64,000 nucleotides of DNA from Gemmobacter denitrificans (GTDB lineage: Bacteria; Pseudomonadota; Alphaproteobacteria; Rhodobacterales; Rhodobacteraceae), in the NCBI RefSeq assembly GCF_036964905.1, contig NZ_JBALHR010000003.1, positions 1 to 64,000 on the forward strand, in the 5' to 3' direction. The notes below the pieces were generated by a model that was given only the letters and a program-made list of their open reading frames with translations, was not told where the DNA came from and ran no database searches. Numbering within the stretch: position 1 is the first letter of the stretch; every line of letters starts with the position of its first letter. The position numbers were made by a program, and so were the translations under genes. Positions 43,154 to 52,352 of the stretch are shown piece after piece.

Positions 43154-45737
43154 TGATGATGCGCCCCGGAACGACGATGATCTTCTTGACCGGCTGCCCG
43201 GCCAGGAACTTCACCACATCCTCTTCGGCCAGCGCCAGCTTTTCAACCTCTGCCGTGGGCATGTCTTTCGGTACGCTGATTTCCGCCCGCCGCTTGCCGT
43301 TGATCTGGATCGGCAGGGTGACGGTGTCGTCTACCAGCAATGCCGGATCGGCCTTGGGCCAGGGGACCTGCGCACAAAGGCCCGCGCCGCCCTGATGGGC
43401 CCAGATGTCTTCGGCCAGATGGGGTGTCATCGGCGACATGAGCTGCGCCAGCGTGCGGATCGCCTGTTTCATCACCGGAGTCGAGGCATCGGCCTTGGCC
43501 AGCGTATTGGTGAATTCGTACAGCTTGGCGATGGCCTTGTTGAAGGCGAAGCCTTCGATCCCGCGCGTCACTTCGTCAATCGCCTTGGCGGTGGCCTTTT
43601 GCAGCGCTGCGTCATCCTTGCCCTGATGATCTGCGGGCATCTGGCCGATGCGGTCGCACAGATTCCAGACCCGGTTCAGGTGTTTATAGGCCGCTTCGGC
43701 ACCCGAGGCCGTCCATTCCACATCGCGCTCGGGTGGGCTGTCGGACATGACGAACCAGCGCGCGGTGTCGGCGCCGAATTCGGCGATGATGTTCATCGGA
43801 TCGACGACATTCTTCTTGGATTTCGACATCTTGGCCGAGGGGATGACCTCTACCACAGTGCCGTCTTTCAGCGTGGCGCCCGCCTCGCTGCGGAGGATGT
43901 CTTCGGGCAGGTGATAGACATAGCCGAAAATCGGCTCCTCATGACCATCTGGGAAAGTTGTTTTTCGTCCCGTATCCTCCCAGGTCCTATAGATCTCATG
44001 CGTCACCATGCCTTGCGTGAACAGGGCATTGAACGGCTCGATCGCCTTGGCGGGCAGGTGGCCGGTCGCGTTCATCGCGCGGGCGAAGAAGCGGGAATAG
44101 AGCAGGTGAAGAATCGCATGTTCGATCCCGCCGATGTATTGATCGACATTCATCCAATAGGCGGCATCTTCGGCCACGGTCGGTGTGCTGGCACGCGGCG
44201 CGGTGAAGCGGGCGTAATACCAGCTTGAATCGACAAAGGTATCCATCGTGTCGGTTTCGCGCTTGGCCGCTGCGCCGCATTTCGGGCAGGTGCAATTGCG
44301 CCAGGTGGGGTGGCGCTCCAGCGGGTTGCCCGGTTTGTCAAAGCTGACGTCATAGGGCAGCTCGACCGGCAGGTTTTCTTTCTTTTCGGCCACCACACCG
44401 CAGCTGGCGCAATGCACCACCGGAATCGGGCAACCCCAATAGCGCTGGCGCGACACGCCCCAATCGCGCAGGCGGAACTTGGTGACGCCCTGACCAAAGC
44501 CCTTTGCCTCGGCCAGTGCAATCGCCTCGGCCACGCCCTCATCCCCGGTCATCAGCTTTTCGCCGCTGATGCCGCGGATATAGCGGACCTTTTCCGATTT
44601 CATCGGGGTGAAGGCCTCGGTGAGCGTGGCTTCCTCGGCCCCTTCGGCCACAAAGACCGGGGTGATGGGCAGGTTGTACTTGGTGGCGAATTCAAAATCG
44701 CGCTGGTCATGCGCCGGGCAGCCGAAGATCGCGCCGGTGCCGTAATCCATCAGGATGAAATTGGCGATCCAGACCGGCAGTTCGATGCTCGGGTCCAGCG
44801 GGTGCTTGACGCGGATACCGGTGTCAAAGCCGATCTTCTCGGCGGTTTCCAGCGCCTCGGCGGTAGTGCCGCCCAAACGACATTGGGCAAGGAAGGCCTC
44901 GACCGCCGGATCACCCGCCAAGGCTTTGGCCATCGGGTGATCGGGGCTGATGCCCGCAAAGCTCGCGCCCATCAGGGTGTCGGGGCGGGTGGTATAGACT
45001 TCCAGCTTGTCAAAGCCCTCGGGCGCGCCCACCGTTTCAAACGCGAATTGCAGGCCGCGCGATTTGCCGATCCAGTTGGCCTGCATCAGCCGCACCTTTT
45101 CGGGCCAGTCTTTCAACCCATCCAGCGCGTCGAGCAGATCTTCGGCCATGTCAGAGATCTTGAAGAACCACTGGGTCAGCTCGCGCCGCTCCACCGCCGC
45201 GCCGGAGCGCCAGCCCTTGCCGTCGATCACCTGTTCATTGGCCAGAACGGTCATATCGACCGGGTCCCAGTTCACCATCGCAGCCTTGCGATAGACCAGA
45301 CCCTTTTCCATCATGTCGATGAACATCGCCTGCTGCTGGCCGTAATATTCCGGGTCGCAGGTGGCGAATTCGCGGCTCCAGTCGATGCTGAGGCCCAGGG
45401 GCTTCATCTGGCCGCGCATGTCGGCGATATTGCCATAGGTCCAGTCTTTCGGATGGCCGCCACGCTCCATCGCTGCGTTTTCGGCAGGCATGCCAAAGGC
45501 ATCCCAGCCCATCGGGTGCAGCACCGAAAACCCGCAGGAAGATTTGTAGCGCGCCACCACATCGCCCATGGTGTAGTTGCGCACATGGCCCATATGGATG
45601 CGCCCCGAAGGATAGGGAAACATCTCCAGCACATAATATTTCGGCTTGGCCGCATCGCGCCGGGCGGTGAACACCCCGGCCTCATCCCAGGTCTTCTGCC
45701 ACTTGGGTTCGATCTGGCTGGGTTCATAACGCGACAT
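43140..45737 (-). CDS. leuS: Leucyl-tRNA synthetase
   Basis: An 865-residue class I aminoacyl-tRNA synthetase. It has the HIGH-type motif GRIHMGHVRNYTMGDV, the KMSKS motif in SAKMSKSKKNVVDP, the CP1 editing domain, and zinc-type cysteines in the CASCG and CPKCG segments. Length is normal for the family. It attaches leucine to tRNA-Leu. It is the first gene of the leuS-lptE-holA operon. Confidence 0.97.
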   Translation of the reverse strand: MSRYEPSQIEPKWQKTWDEAGVFTARRDAAKPKYYVLEMFPYPSGRIHMGHVRNYTMGDVVARYKSSCGFSVLHPMGWDAFGMPAENAAMERGGHPKDWTYGNIADMRGQMKPLGLSIDWSREFATCDPEYYGQQQAMFIDMMEKGLVYRKAAMVNWDPVDMTVLANEQVIDGKGWRSGAAVERRELTQWFFKISDMAEDLLDALDGLKDWPEKVRLMQANWIGKSRGLQFAFETVGAPEGFDKLEVYTTRPDTLMGASFAGISPDHPMAKALAGDPAVEAFLAQCRLGGTTAEALETAEKIGFDTGIRVKHPLDPSIELPVWIANFILMDYGTGAIFGCPAHDQRDFEFATKYNLPITPVFVAEGAEEATLTEAFTPMKSEKVRYIRGISGEKLMTGDEGVAEAIALAEAKGFGQGVTKFRLRDWGVSRQRYWGCPIPVVHCASCGVVAEKKENLPVELPYDVSFDKPGNPLERHPTWRNCTCPKCGAAAKRETDTMDTFVDSSWYYARFTAPRASTPTVAEDAAYWMNVDQYIGGIEHAILHLLYSRFFARAMNATGHLPAKAIEPFNALFTQGMVTHEIYRTWEDTGRKTTFPDGHEEPIFGYVYHLPEDILRSEAGATLKDGTVVEVIPSAKMSKSKKNVVDPMNIIAEFGADTARWFVMSDSPPERDVEWTASGAEAAYKHLNRVWNLCDRIGQMPADHQGKDDAALQKATAKAIDEVTRGIEGFAFNKAIAKLYEFTNTLAKADASTPVMKQAIRTLAQLMSPMTPHLAEDIWAHQGGAGLCAQVPWPKADPALLVDDTVTLPIQINGKRRAEISVPKDMPTAEVEKLALAEEDVVKFLAGQPVKKIIVVPGRIINVVV

Positions 45738-45860
45738 GCTGGCCTCATTCCGCAGAGATACCGCGCGGAATTACACCGACACGGGCCCAAAGGTCCAGCC
45801 CGCCGCTGATTTTGCCTGATCCAAATATCCGGCGTCGCAACAGGCCAGTCGCGCCGTGCC

Positions 45861-46406
45861 TTACAGCTTGCTGTCGCGCACCCTGATCTGGCGGGCGCGG
45901 GTCAGGATGGCGTCTTCCACCGCGCGCTGCGTTTCGGGTGACACGGCACCGCCGCCCTTGCCCTGCAGCGATACCTTCAGAGACCGCGCATCCAAAGCCG
46001 GATCGCTGACATGGATCGTGGCGCGATAGGCACGCCCGCCGCCGGGCGGTGCGCCATAGCCGGTGACAATCACGCCCGAAAACGGATCGACCGTTTCGAT
46101 CGGCAGGAAATTCAGCACTTCAAGGCTGGCCTGCCACAGATAACGGTTCACCTCGACCGAGGTGTTTTCGTTGTCACTGCTGAAAGCATCCCAGATTTTT
46201 GTCTGGCGGCGTTCATCGGCCTGCTCGCGCGTGACGTAAACGCGTTTGGTCTCTTCCGTGGGCTCAGCCAGCCCGGACTGGTCCACCACCACCGGCGCGC
46301 GGCGCTTGAATACGCCAGAATCGCCGCTGCCAATGCCGCCACAGGATGCAAGGGCAAGGATCAGGCTGCCAGTCAGCATAAGGCGCGCAAGGCTCGGCAA
46401 GGTCAT
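45861..46406 (-). CDS. DUF3576 lipoprotein
   Basis: A 181-residue protein with signal and lipobox LILALASCGG (Cys near 22). The body (YVTREQADERRQTKIWDAFS, NRYLWQASLEVLNFLPIETV, TGYGAPPGGGRAYRATIHV) belongs to the DUF3576 family, which often sits upstream of leuS in alphaproteobacteria. It is probably an outer-membrane or periplasmic lipoprotein; its function is unknown. The start at 46406 gives a proper signal; longer readings do not. Confidence 0.87.
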   Translation of the reverse strand: MTLPSLARLMLTGSLILALASCGGIGSGDSGVFKRRAPVVVDQSGLAEPTEETKRVYVTREQADERRQTKIWDAFSSDNENTSVEVNRYLWQASLEVLNFLPIETVDPFSGVIVTGYGAPPGGGRAYRATIHVSDPALDARSLKVSLQGKGGGAVSPETQRAVEDAILTRARQIRVRDSKL

Positions 46407-46670
46407 TCGGCTCTCCTGCAGAAGATGATTGCTGTCTAGCGCGGCCTTCGGGGTGGAACAAGGCTTTTCCCGTTCCGGCTGCGGGCACATGGGTTGGGCG
46501 CGAATGGCAGCCCGCCCGGGCACTGTGTCTTTGCTGCACCACGCCCCGCCGGATTGCCCTTGGGTCTGCCGTCATGATTGCAATTCGGGGCCGGTCAGCC
46601 GAAATAAGGGCCATACCCAATTCGGATTCCCCTGAGTTGGGCCGCACCTTTGAGTCAACGAGGGAAAACG

Positions 46671-47567
46671 ATGAAAAAGATTCTTCTCGCCACCGCGCTG
46701 CTGTCTTCGACCGCAACCGTGGCTTCGGCTGAAACCGGTATCACGTTCAGCGGCTATGGCCGTTTCGGTCTGGAATACGTGGAAGGCCGCGCCCAGGAAA
46801 CCCAGATCGCATCGCGTATGCGTATCAACATCAACGGCAAGACCGAGACCGACTCGGGCGTGACCTTCGGTGGCCGTCTGCGTCTGCAGTCGACCGACGG
46901 CGGTGCTGCTTCGACCAACGCAGCTCTGTTCTTCGCTGAATACGAAGGCTTCCGTCTGGAAGTTGGCAACGCCAACACCGCTTTTGACTCGGCTGGCCTG
47001 CTGTACGCGTCGGAAATGGGCTTCCAGGACTCGTCGGCTGGTGACCCGCAGGGTTCGTTCTTCGCCTACAACTCGACCGGTGGTGTTGCTCCGGGCGTCG
47101 GCATCTTCGCATCGTACTCGGTTGGCGACTTCACCGGCCGCATCTCGTATGCGACCCCGGACCAGACCACCGCTGCTGCCGTGAATGAAGAAATCTCGCT
47201 CTCGGTTGACTATGCTTCGGGTCCGTTCTCGGTCTCGCTGGCTGCCTACCAGGACGGCGCTGGCATTGCCAACAATGACGGCTTCTTCGTTGGTGCTGCT
47301 TACGCAATCAACGATCAGGCTAATGTCGGCCTGAACTACATCGACGAAGACTCGGCTCCGGGCAAAGTCATCACCCTGTACGGCAACTACACCTTCGGCG
47401 CGACCACCGTCCGCGCTTATGTTGCTGACATGGATGCTGCTGGCGCTGACACCGCGTTCGGTCTGGGCGCTGACTACGACCTTGGCGGCGCTCGTCTGTC
47501 GGGCTCGATCCAGTCGGACTACGCTGGCGACATGAATGCCGACCTGGGCGTTCGTTTCGACTTCTGA
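46671..47567 (+). CDS. Outer-membrane porin
   Basis: A 298-residue porin with a signal peptide ending near VASAETGITF, alternating beta-strand patterns and a C-terminal GVRFDF ending in Phe, as outer-membrane barrels do. The start MKKILLATALLS follows AGGGAAAACG. Codon use is more even in its third bases than that of its neighbours (many GCT, TCG, GAA), typical of a very highly expressed gene. A strong terminator follows. It lets small hydrophilic solutes diffuse in. Confidence 0.93.
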   Translation: MKKILLATALLSSTATVASAETGITFSGYGRFGLEYVEGRAQETQIASRMRININGKTETDSGVTFGGRLRLQSTDGGAASTNAALFFAEYEGFRLEVGNANTAFDSAGLLYASEMGFQDSSAGDPQGSFFAYNSTGGVAPGVGIFASYSVGDFTGRISYATPDQTTAAAVNEEISLSVDYASGPFSVSLAAYQDGAGIANNDGFFVGAAYAINDQANVGLNYIDEDSAPGKVITLYGNYTFGATTVRAYVADMDAAGADTAFGLGADYDLGGARLSGSIQSDYAGDMNADLGVRFDF

Positions 47568-47589
47568 TCTGACGATCAGTCGATCAGGG

Positions 47590-47618
47590 AAGGGCGGGGG
47601 AAACCCCGCCCTTTTCCT
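47590..47618 (+). terminator. Strong intrinsic terminator of the porin gene
   Basis: AAGGGCGGGG and CCCCGCCCTT form a perfect 10-bp stem with a GAAA tetraloop, followed by TTCCTTTT, 22 bases after the porin stop. Confidence 0.92.
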
Positions 47619-47693
47619 TTTGCGCCCCCTTTCCTTTTGTCGCGCGCTATGGCCATTTCGGGCGTGACATGGGCGCAAAGGGCGGGGGCGAAA

Positions 47694-48347
47694 ATGGGGC
47701 TGGAGGCGATCAAGGCACGGGTTGCGGCGGCCGAGGCTGCGGCTGGTCGGCCCGCGGGTTCGGTTACGCTGATTGCAGTATCCAAGGTGCAGCCGCTGGA
47801 TCGTGTGGTCGCAGCGCTGGAGGCAGGACAGCAGGTCTTTGGTGAAAACTATGTGCAGGAGGCCGCCGGAAAATGGCCCGATCTGCGTAGCCGGTTTGCC
47901 GGTGTTTCCGTTCACATGATTGGCCCCTTGCAGACCAACAAGGCCAAGCTGGCCTTGGATCTGTTCGATGCCGTCCATACGCTCGACCGCCCTTCGCTGG
48001 CCGAGAAACTGGCCAAACTGGCGCAGGCGCGCGGCGCGGCGCCGCAGCTGTTCGTGCAGGTGAATACCGGGGCCGAGCCGCAAAAGGCGGGCATCCTGCC
48101 CGATGCCGCCGATGGCTTTATTGCCAGTTGCCGCCAGATGGACCTGCCGATTGCCGGACTGATGTGCATTCCCCCTGAAAGCGAAGCCTCGTCATCGCAT
48201 TTCAAGCTGTTGGCGGAGATTGCCGCCCGCAACGGGCTGTCGGGTCTGTCGATGGGGATGAGCGGTGATTTTGAAAGCGCCATCGCCCATGGGGCAACCC
48301 ATGTCCGGGTTGGCAGTGCCATTTTCGGGGCGCGCAGCTACGGCTGA
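47694..48347 (+). CDS. PLP homeostasis protein YggS/PROSC
   Basis: About 217 residues of the YggS family, a PLP-binding protein that balances vitamin B6 and amino acid pools. The PLP lysine is in LIAVSKVQP; other signatures are FGENYVQEA, HMIGPLQTNK, SMGMSGDFESAI and VRVGSAIFG. The start MGLEAIKARV fits the family; an ATG at 47649 gives a longer but atypical N-terminus. It converges with the next gene, overlapping it by 10 bases. Confidence 0.9.
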   Translation: MGLEAIKARVAAAEAAAGRPAGSVTLIAVSKVQPLDRVVAALEAGQQVFGENYVQEAAGKWPDLRSRFAGVSVHMIGPLQTNKAKLALDLFDAVHTLDRPSLAEKLAKLAQARGAAPQLFVQVNTGAEPQKAGILPDAADGFIASCRQMDLPIAGLMCIPPESEASSSHFKLLAEIAARNGLSGLSMGMSGDFESAIAHGATHVRVGSAIFGARSYG

Positions 48348-48850
48348 CGCACGATCAGCCGGGTCTGCAGGGTCAAGTGTCGGACGATCCAGCGCAGGTC
48401 ACCCGGATAAAACCCCACGCAACCGGCGGTCGGGTAACAGGGCCGCCGCCAGCGATGTAGAAAGATAGCCGATCCCCGACCTGGTTCGGCTTGCGGCCAG
48501 TTCCAATCGGTCAGCAAAACCAGATCATACAGCGGATCGGCGCGGCGCAGGGCTTCGTGGGAAAACCGGTGCGGTGCCCGAACCATCAGATTGTAATCGG
48601 GATCGGTGCTGTCATCCGACCACAGATCGCCGGGCAGGATCGGCACGGCCCAATCCGGCACATCGGTCACCCGGTCGGGGCGATAGAGCAGACCGACAAT
48701 CCGGTGCAGCCCGGCTGGCGTAGCCCCGTCGCCTTCGCGCTTTTGGGCTGCCGGCACGATGCCGCCGCGCCCAAGGGTAACCGGAAACCTGCGCCCCATG
48801 AACCGGCATCCCCAGCGGGTGACCACCATGTCATGGCGGCGCGGGATCAC
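48338..48850 (-). CDS. L,D-transpeptidase (YkuD) family protein
   Basis: About 170 residues. The catalytic YkuD motif is present near the C-terminus as IFLHRW followed by PTAGCVGF (Cys nucleophile). It lacks a clear signal peptide, like a group of short YkuD proteins of unknown location. The start taken is a GTG overlapping the ribA stop (GTGA); an ATG at 48829 is possible. It may act on peptidoglycan crosslinks. Confidence 0.85.
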   Translation of the reverse strand: MIPRRHDMVVTRWGCRFMGRRFPVTLGRGGIVPAAQKREGDGATPAGLHRIVGLLYRPDRVTDVPDWAVPILPGDLWSDDSTDPDYNLMVRAPHRFSHEALRRADPLYDLVLLTDWNWPQAEPGRGSAIFLHRWRRPCYPTAGCVGFYPGDLRWIVRHLTLQTRLIVRQP

Positions 48851-49935
48851 AGCAGATGCCCCGATTTGGCGGCTTTGGTTGCCAGATAGGCGCGGTTTTG
48901 CGCTGTTTCGCCCACTTTCAGCGGAACACGTTCTGTCACGCGGATACCCTGGCCCTCCATCATCGCAATCTTGCGCGGGTTGTTGGTCAGCAGCCGCACC
49001 GCGCCAAACCCCATGCTGCGCAGGATGCCCGCCCCCAGCCTGAAATCGCGCTCGTCATCCTCGAACCCCAGGCGGTGATTGGCCTCGACCGTATCAAAAC
49101 CCTGATCCTGCAGCGAATAGGCGCGCATCTTGTTGGCGAGGCCAATCCCGCGCCCCTCCTGATTGAGGTAGAGCAGAACACCTGCGCCTTCGGCCCCCAT
49201 TTGCGCCAGCGCCGCGCGCAGTTGCGGGCCGCAGTCGCATTTCAGGCTGCCCAGGACATCGCCGGTGAAACAGGCGGAATGGAGCCTTGCCAGCACCGGT
49301 TGATGCCTGTCAGGTTGGCCGATTTCGATGGCGTAATGTTCCTCGGCACCGTCTTCGGGGCGGAAGATATGCACGCGCCCCTGTTCTGTCGCCACCATCG
49401 GCAGCCTCGCGGCCACCACCTCGTTCAACGGCGAGGCGCGGTCGAGTTCCGGGCTCGCATCCGCAAGGGCGATCATCGTCAGGCCCAGCCGGGCGGCGAC
49501 GGCAGCACCCTCCGCCACAGGAACCACCAATGCGGCAGGCAGCAGATGTGCCGACTTGGCCAGCCGGATCGCAGCCCGATGCAGCGACACATCGCCACCG
49601 CGCAGGCACTGGAAGGGCCCTTTCATCGGCATCCGCAGATCATCGGCAGGGTCGGCCATGGCGCGCAACCAATCGACGCCCAGATCGGAGGGCAGGGCCA
49701 GCCGGGCCAGATCGCCATCATAGGCGCGGGCTTTCAGCGTTTCGGCCCGGCGCGCCGTAAGCGCAAGTTCCGGCAGGCCAAGCGCGCGCAGGTCGATCAG
49801 ACGTTCTGCCGTCAAGGTTTCCACCGCGACGGCCAAGGCCTGCTCCGCGCCGTTGCACAACAGGATGGGAACGCCCATGCGCAAATCGCCCCGGGCCCGG
49901 GCAAGGCGTTCGATGATGCTGGGGGCAAGTGACAT
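48847..49935 (-). CDS. ribA: GTP cyclohydrolase II with N-terminal extension
   Basis: A 362-residue enzyme of riboflavin synthesis. The C-terminal 200 residues form GTP cyclohydrolase II with zinc cysteines in HSACFTGDVLGSLKCDCG, EGRGIGLANKMRAY and LLTNNPRKI. The N-terminal 160 residues (ILLCNGAEQALAVAVETLT) look like a degenerate DHBP-synthase-type domain without its acidic catalytic motifs. It overlaps the L,D-transpeptidase gene. Confidence 0.9.
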   Translation of the reverse strand: MSLAPSIIERLARARGDLRMGVPILLCNGAEQALAVAVETLTAERLIDLRALGLPELALTARRAETLKARAYDGDLARLALPSDLGVDWLRAMADPADDLRMPMKGPFQCLRGGDVSLHRAAIRLAKSAHLLPAALVVPVAEGAAVAARLGLTMIALADASPELDRASPLNEVVAARLPMVATEQGRVHIFRPEDGAEEHYAIEIGQPDRHQPVLARLHSACFTGDVLGSLKCDCGPQLRAALAQMGAEGAGVLLYLNQEGRGIGLANKMRAYSLQDQGFDTVEANHRLGFEDDERDFRLGAGILRSMGFGAVRLLTNNPRKIAMMEGQGIRVTERVPLKVGETAQNRAYLATKAAKSGHLL

Positions 49936-50093
49936 GGCGGTTCCTCTTCGCGTCCTATGTAACCATCACGCCGGAAAAGTGAAACATTTCCCGCCCCTGC
50001 GACACGTCCGCGTGAGAGGATTGCAGCATATCTTGCCCTGCCCGATACCCGGGCACATGTCTGTGACGACACCCGACCAGACCGGAGACCAAG

Positions 50094-50780
50094 ATGGCAC
50101 AGCTGCGCAAGATCCTGCTTGTCGATGATGATGACGACCTGCGTGAAGCGCTGAGCGAACAGCTGGTGATGACCGAGGATTTCGATGTGTTCGAGGCAGG
50201 CACCGGGCTCGAAGGTATCGAGAAGGCCAAGGCAGGCACCTATGACATGGTGATCCTGGATGTGGGTCTGCCCGATACCGATGGCCGTGAGCTGTGCCGC
50301 CGGATGCGCAAGCTGGGGGTCAAATGCCCGATCCTGATGCTGACCGGCCATGATTCGGATGCCGATACCATCCTGGGGCTGGATGCCGGGGCGAACGACT
50401 ACATCACAAAACCCTTCAAGTTTCCGGTCCTGCTGGCGCGTATCCGTGCCCAGTTGCGGCAGCATGAACAATCGGAAGACGCGATCTTTCAGCTTGGCCC
50501 CTATACGTTCAAGCCTGCGCAGAAGCTGCTGGTCGATGAAAAAGACCGCAAGATTCGCCTGACCGAGAAGGAAACCAACATCCTGAAGTTCCTGTATCGG
50601 GCGCAACAAGGCGTTGTGGCGCGGGATGTGCTGTTGCATGAGGTCTGGGGCTACAACGCGGGTGTGACCACGCATACGCTTGAAACGCACATCTACCGGT
50701 TGCGTCAGAAGATCGAACCCGATCCTTCAAATGCACGGTTGCTGGTCACCGAAAGCGGCGGGTATCGGCTGGTCGCGTAA
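50094..50780 (+). CDS. cenR: OmpR-family response regulator, CenR-like
   Basis: A 228-residue regulator with a receiver domain (DDDDDLREAL, Asp in VILDVGLPDTDG, Lys in YITKPFKFP) and an OmpR-type winged helix (IRLTEKETNILKFLYRAQ, HTLETHIYRLRQKIEPDPSN). The sequence, especially GLDAGANDYITKPF and QHEQSEDAIF, follows Caulobacter CenR, an essential envelope regulator, as I recall it. No kinase is adjacent. Two small RNAs lie directly downstream. Confidence 0.8.
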   Translation: MAQLRKILLVDDDDDLREALSEQLVMTEDFDVFEAGTGLEGIEKAKAGTYDMVILDVGLPDTDGRELCRRMRKLGVKCPILMLTGHDSDADTILGLDAGANDYITKPFKFPVLLARIRAQLRQHEQSEDAIFQLGPYTFKPAQKLLVDEKDRKIRLTEKETNILKFLYRAQQGVVARDVLLHEVWGYNAGVTTHTLETHIYRLRQKIEPDPSNARLLVTESGGYRLVA

Positions 50781-50879
50781 CGCCAGTTTGATCGCGGTAT
50801 GTCGATTATTCGCGCCAAAGGTCTTATTGTTGCCAGTTTTATCTCCTATATGATGCAAAGATGGCAAGCACATCACAGG

Positions 50880-50960
50880 TTCCCCTTGCCGTGTCGGGGT
50901 TATGACACGGCTCCTCCCTGTTGGACTGGGCCGGGCCTTGTGCCCGGCCTTTCTTTTTGT
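50880..50960 (+). ncRNA. Double-hairpin sRNA with anti-Shine-Dalgarno motif, copy 1
   Basis: Hairpin 1 pairs GCCGTGTC (50888-50895) with GACACGGC (50904-50911). CTCCTCCC (50911-50918) follows, then GTTGGACTGG and a terminator hairpin GGCCGGGC/GCCCGGCC (50929-50949) with a T-rich tail. Two hairpins around a CUCCUCCC anti-Shine-Dalgarno element are the plan of the cuckoo sRNA family (alpha-r14 of rhizobia, CcsR of Rhodobacter). The 5' end is estimated. Confidence 0.75.
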
Positions 50961-50983
50961 GCCGAACCGTGATACAACCAAAA

Positions 50984-51075
50984 GGTGATCCGGCTATGGC
51001 AAGGCAGGGCCCGATCATCTGACGTAATACCTCCCTGGTGGACTGGCCGGGCCAAGCGCCCGGCCTGTTTTTTGT
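50984..51075 (+). ncRNA. Double-hairpin sRNA with anti-Shine-Dalgarno motif, copy 2
   Basis: Second copy with the same plan. Hairpin 1 pairs TGATCCGGC (50986-50994) with GCCCGATCA (51009-51017, one mismatch). CCTCCC (51030-51035) follows, then TGGTGGACTGG, a terminator hairpin GGCCGGGC/GCCCGGCC (51045-51065) and TGTTTTTTG. The 17 bases starting at the CCTCCC element match copy 1 with one difference, while the first hairpins differ in sequence, suggesting duplication with conserved function. Confidence 0.72.
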
Positions 51076-51168
51076 GATGACGCAAGGCAGCGAAAGCTCC
51101 CCGTTGGAATCTGCGCAAGGCATGCCTACATTTCCTTCAGGGGCGCATGTTGCGCCGGAGGATATGCG

Positions 51169-51480
51169 ATGAATGCGCGTTACCTGATTGTCCTGCTGGC
51201 TGCGGTTGCCGCTACGCCGGTTCTGGCACAGGATCTGACCTTCACCCTTGCCAATCATTCGGGGGCAGACCTGACCGAGTTTTATGCTTCGCCCGTCGGG
51301 GTGGACAGCTGGGAAGAAAACATTCTTGGCAGCGCGGTGCTTTCCTCGGGGGCCAGCGGTCAGGTGGCGATTTCGGGGGCGGCGGGATGTGACTATGATC
51401 TGCGCATGGTCTTTGCCGATGGCGATGTGCTGGAAGACAGCGGCAACCTGTGTGAAACCGGGTCTTACACCATCCAGTAA
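51169..51480 (+). CDS. Small secreted protein of unknown function
   Basis: A 103-residue protein with a signal peptide (MNARYLIVLLAAVAATPVLA) and a mature part of about 83 residues with two cysteines (AAGCDYDLR, SGNLCETGSY) that could form a disulfide. GGAGGAT precedes the ATG. The mature chain looks beta-rich (LTFTLANHSGADLTEFYASP). I recognise no family with certainty. It lies downstream of the tandem sRNAs. Confidence 0.8.
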   Translation: MNARYLIVLLAAVAATPVLAQDLTFTLANHSGADLTEFYASPVGVDSWEENILGSAVLSSGASGQVAISGAAGCDYDLRMVFADGDVLEDSGNLCETGSYTIQ

Positions 51481-51538
51481 CGCGCTTGCCCCCTGGCCTT
51501 TCCCCCCGTAAACAGAAAGGGAACAAGCGGAGAGGCCC

Positions 51539-52327
51539 ATGACCTTCAGCATCGCCACCTGGAACATCAATTCGGTTCGCCTGCGCGAGGCGCTGGTTGC
51601 CCGCCTGATGCAGGAAGAGGCGCCCGACGTATTGTGCCTGCAGGAAATCAAGACGCCCGTCGAAAAGTTTCCGATGGAACAGTTTCAGGCGCTTGGCTAC
51701 CGGCACATCGTCGCGCGGGGGCAAAAGGGCTATAATGGTGTAGCAATCCTGTCCAAGCTGCCGCTGATGGATGCAGGCGACAAGGATTTCGCCAATCTGG
51801 GCCATGCCCGCCATGTGGCGGCCCGGTTGGAAAACGGCGTCACCATTCACAACTTCTATGTGCCTGCGGGGGGCGATATCCCGGATCGCGAACAGAATGT
51901 GAAATTCGGACAGAAGCTCGATTTCCTGACGGAAATGCGCGACTGGTTCCGCTGGGAACGCCCGGATCGCGCCATTCTTGTGGGGGATCTGAACATCGCC
52001 CCGCGTGAAGATGATGTCTGGTCGCATAAACAACTGCTGAAGATCGTCAGCCATACCCCGATTGAGGTGGAGCATCTGACGGCAGCGCAAGAGGCCGGGG
52101 CCTGGGTGGATATCACCCGGCAGGACATTCCGTCCGGTCTGCTTTATAGTTGGTGGTCCTATCGCGCAGCGGATTGGGATGGGGCAGACAAGGGCCGTCG
52201 GCTGGATCATATCTGGGCCACGCCCGACATCGCCTCGGCGGCGCATGGGTCGCGCATCCTGCGGCCCTGCCGGGGATGGAATCAGCCGTCGGACCATGTG
52301 CCGGTTCTGGCGCAGTTCGACCTGTAA
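51539..52327 (+). CDS. xthA: Exodeoxyribonuclease III
   Basis: A 262-residue AP endonuclease/exonuclease of base-excision repair. Motifs are SIATWNINSVRLRE, LCLQEIKTP (metal Glu), GYNGVAILSK, LVGDLNIAP (catalytic Asp-Asn), RLDHIWAT, and the final SDHVPV. Length is normal. It converges with the nrsF-like gene. Confidence 0.95.
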   Translation: MTFSIATWNINSVRLREALVARLMQEEAPDVLCLQEIKTPVEKFPMEQFQALGYRHIVARGQKGYNGVAILSKLPLMDAGDKDFANLGHARHVAARLENGVTIHNFYVPAGGDIPDREQNVKFGQKLDFLTEMRDWFRWERPDRAILVGDLNIAPREDDVWSHKQLLKIVSHTPIEVEHLTAAQEAGAWVDITRQDIPSGLLYSWWSYRAADWDGADKGRRLDHIWATPDIASAAHGSRILRPCRGWNQPSDHVPVLAQFDL

Positions 52328-52352
52328 TCAGGTGGCTATGGCGGGGGCTGCG

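Noticed and set aside
49960..49990. GTAACC-N16-GAAA upstream of the CenR-like gene, resembling a SigF promoter
   Set aside because: The -10 element lacks the CG of CGAA, and the gene has no link to metal stress; probably chance.
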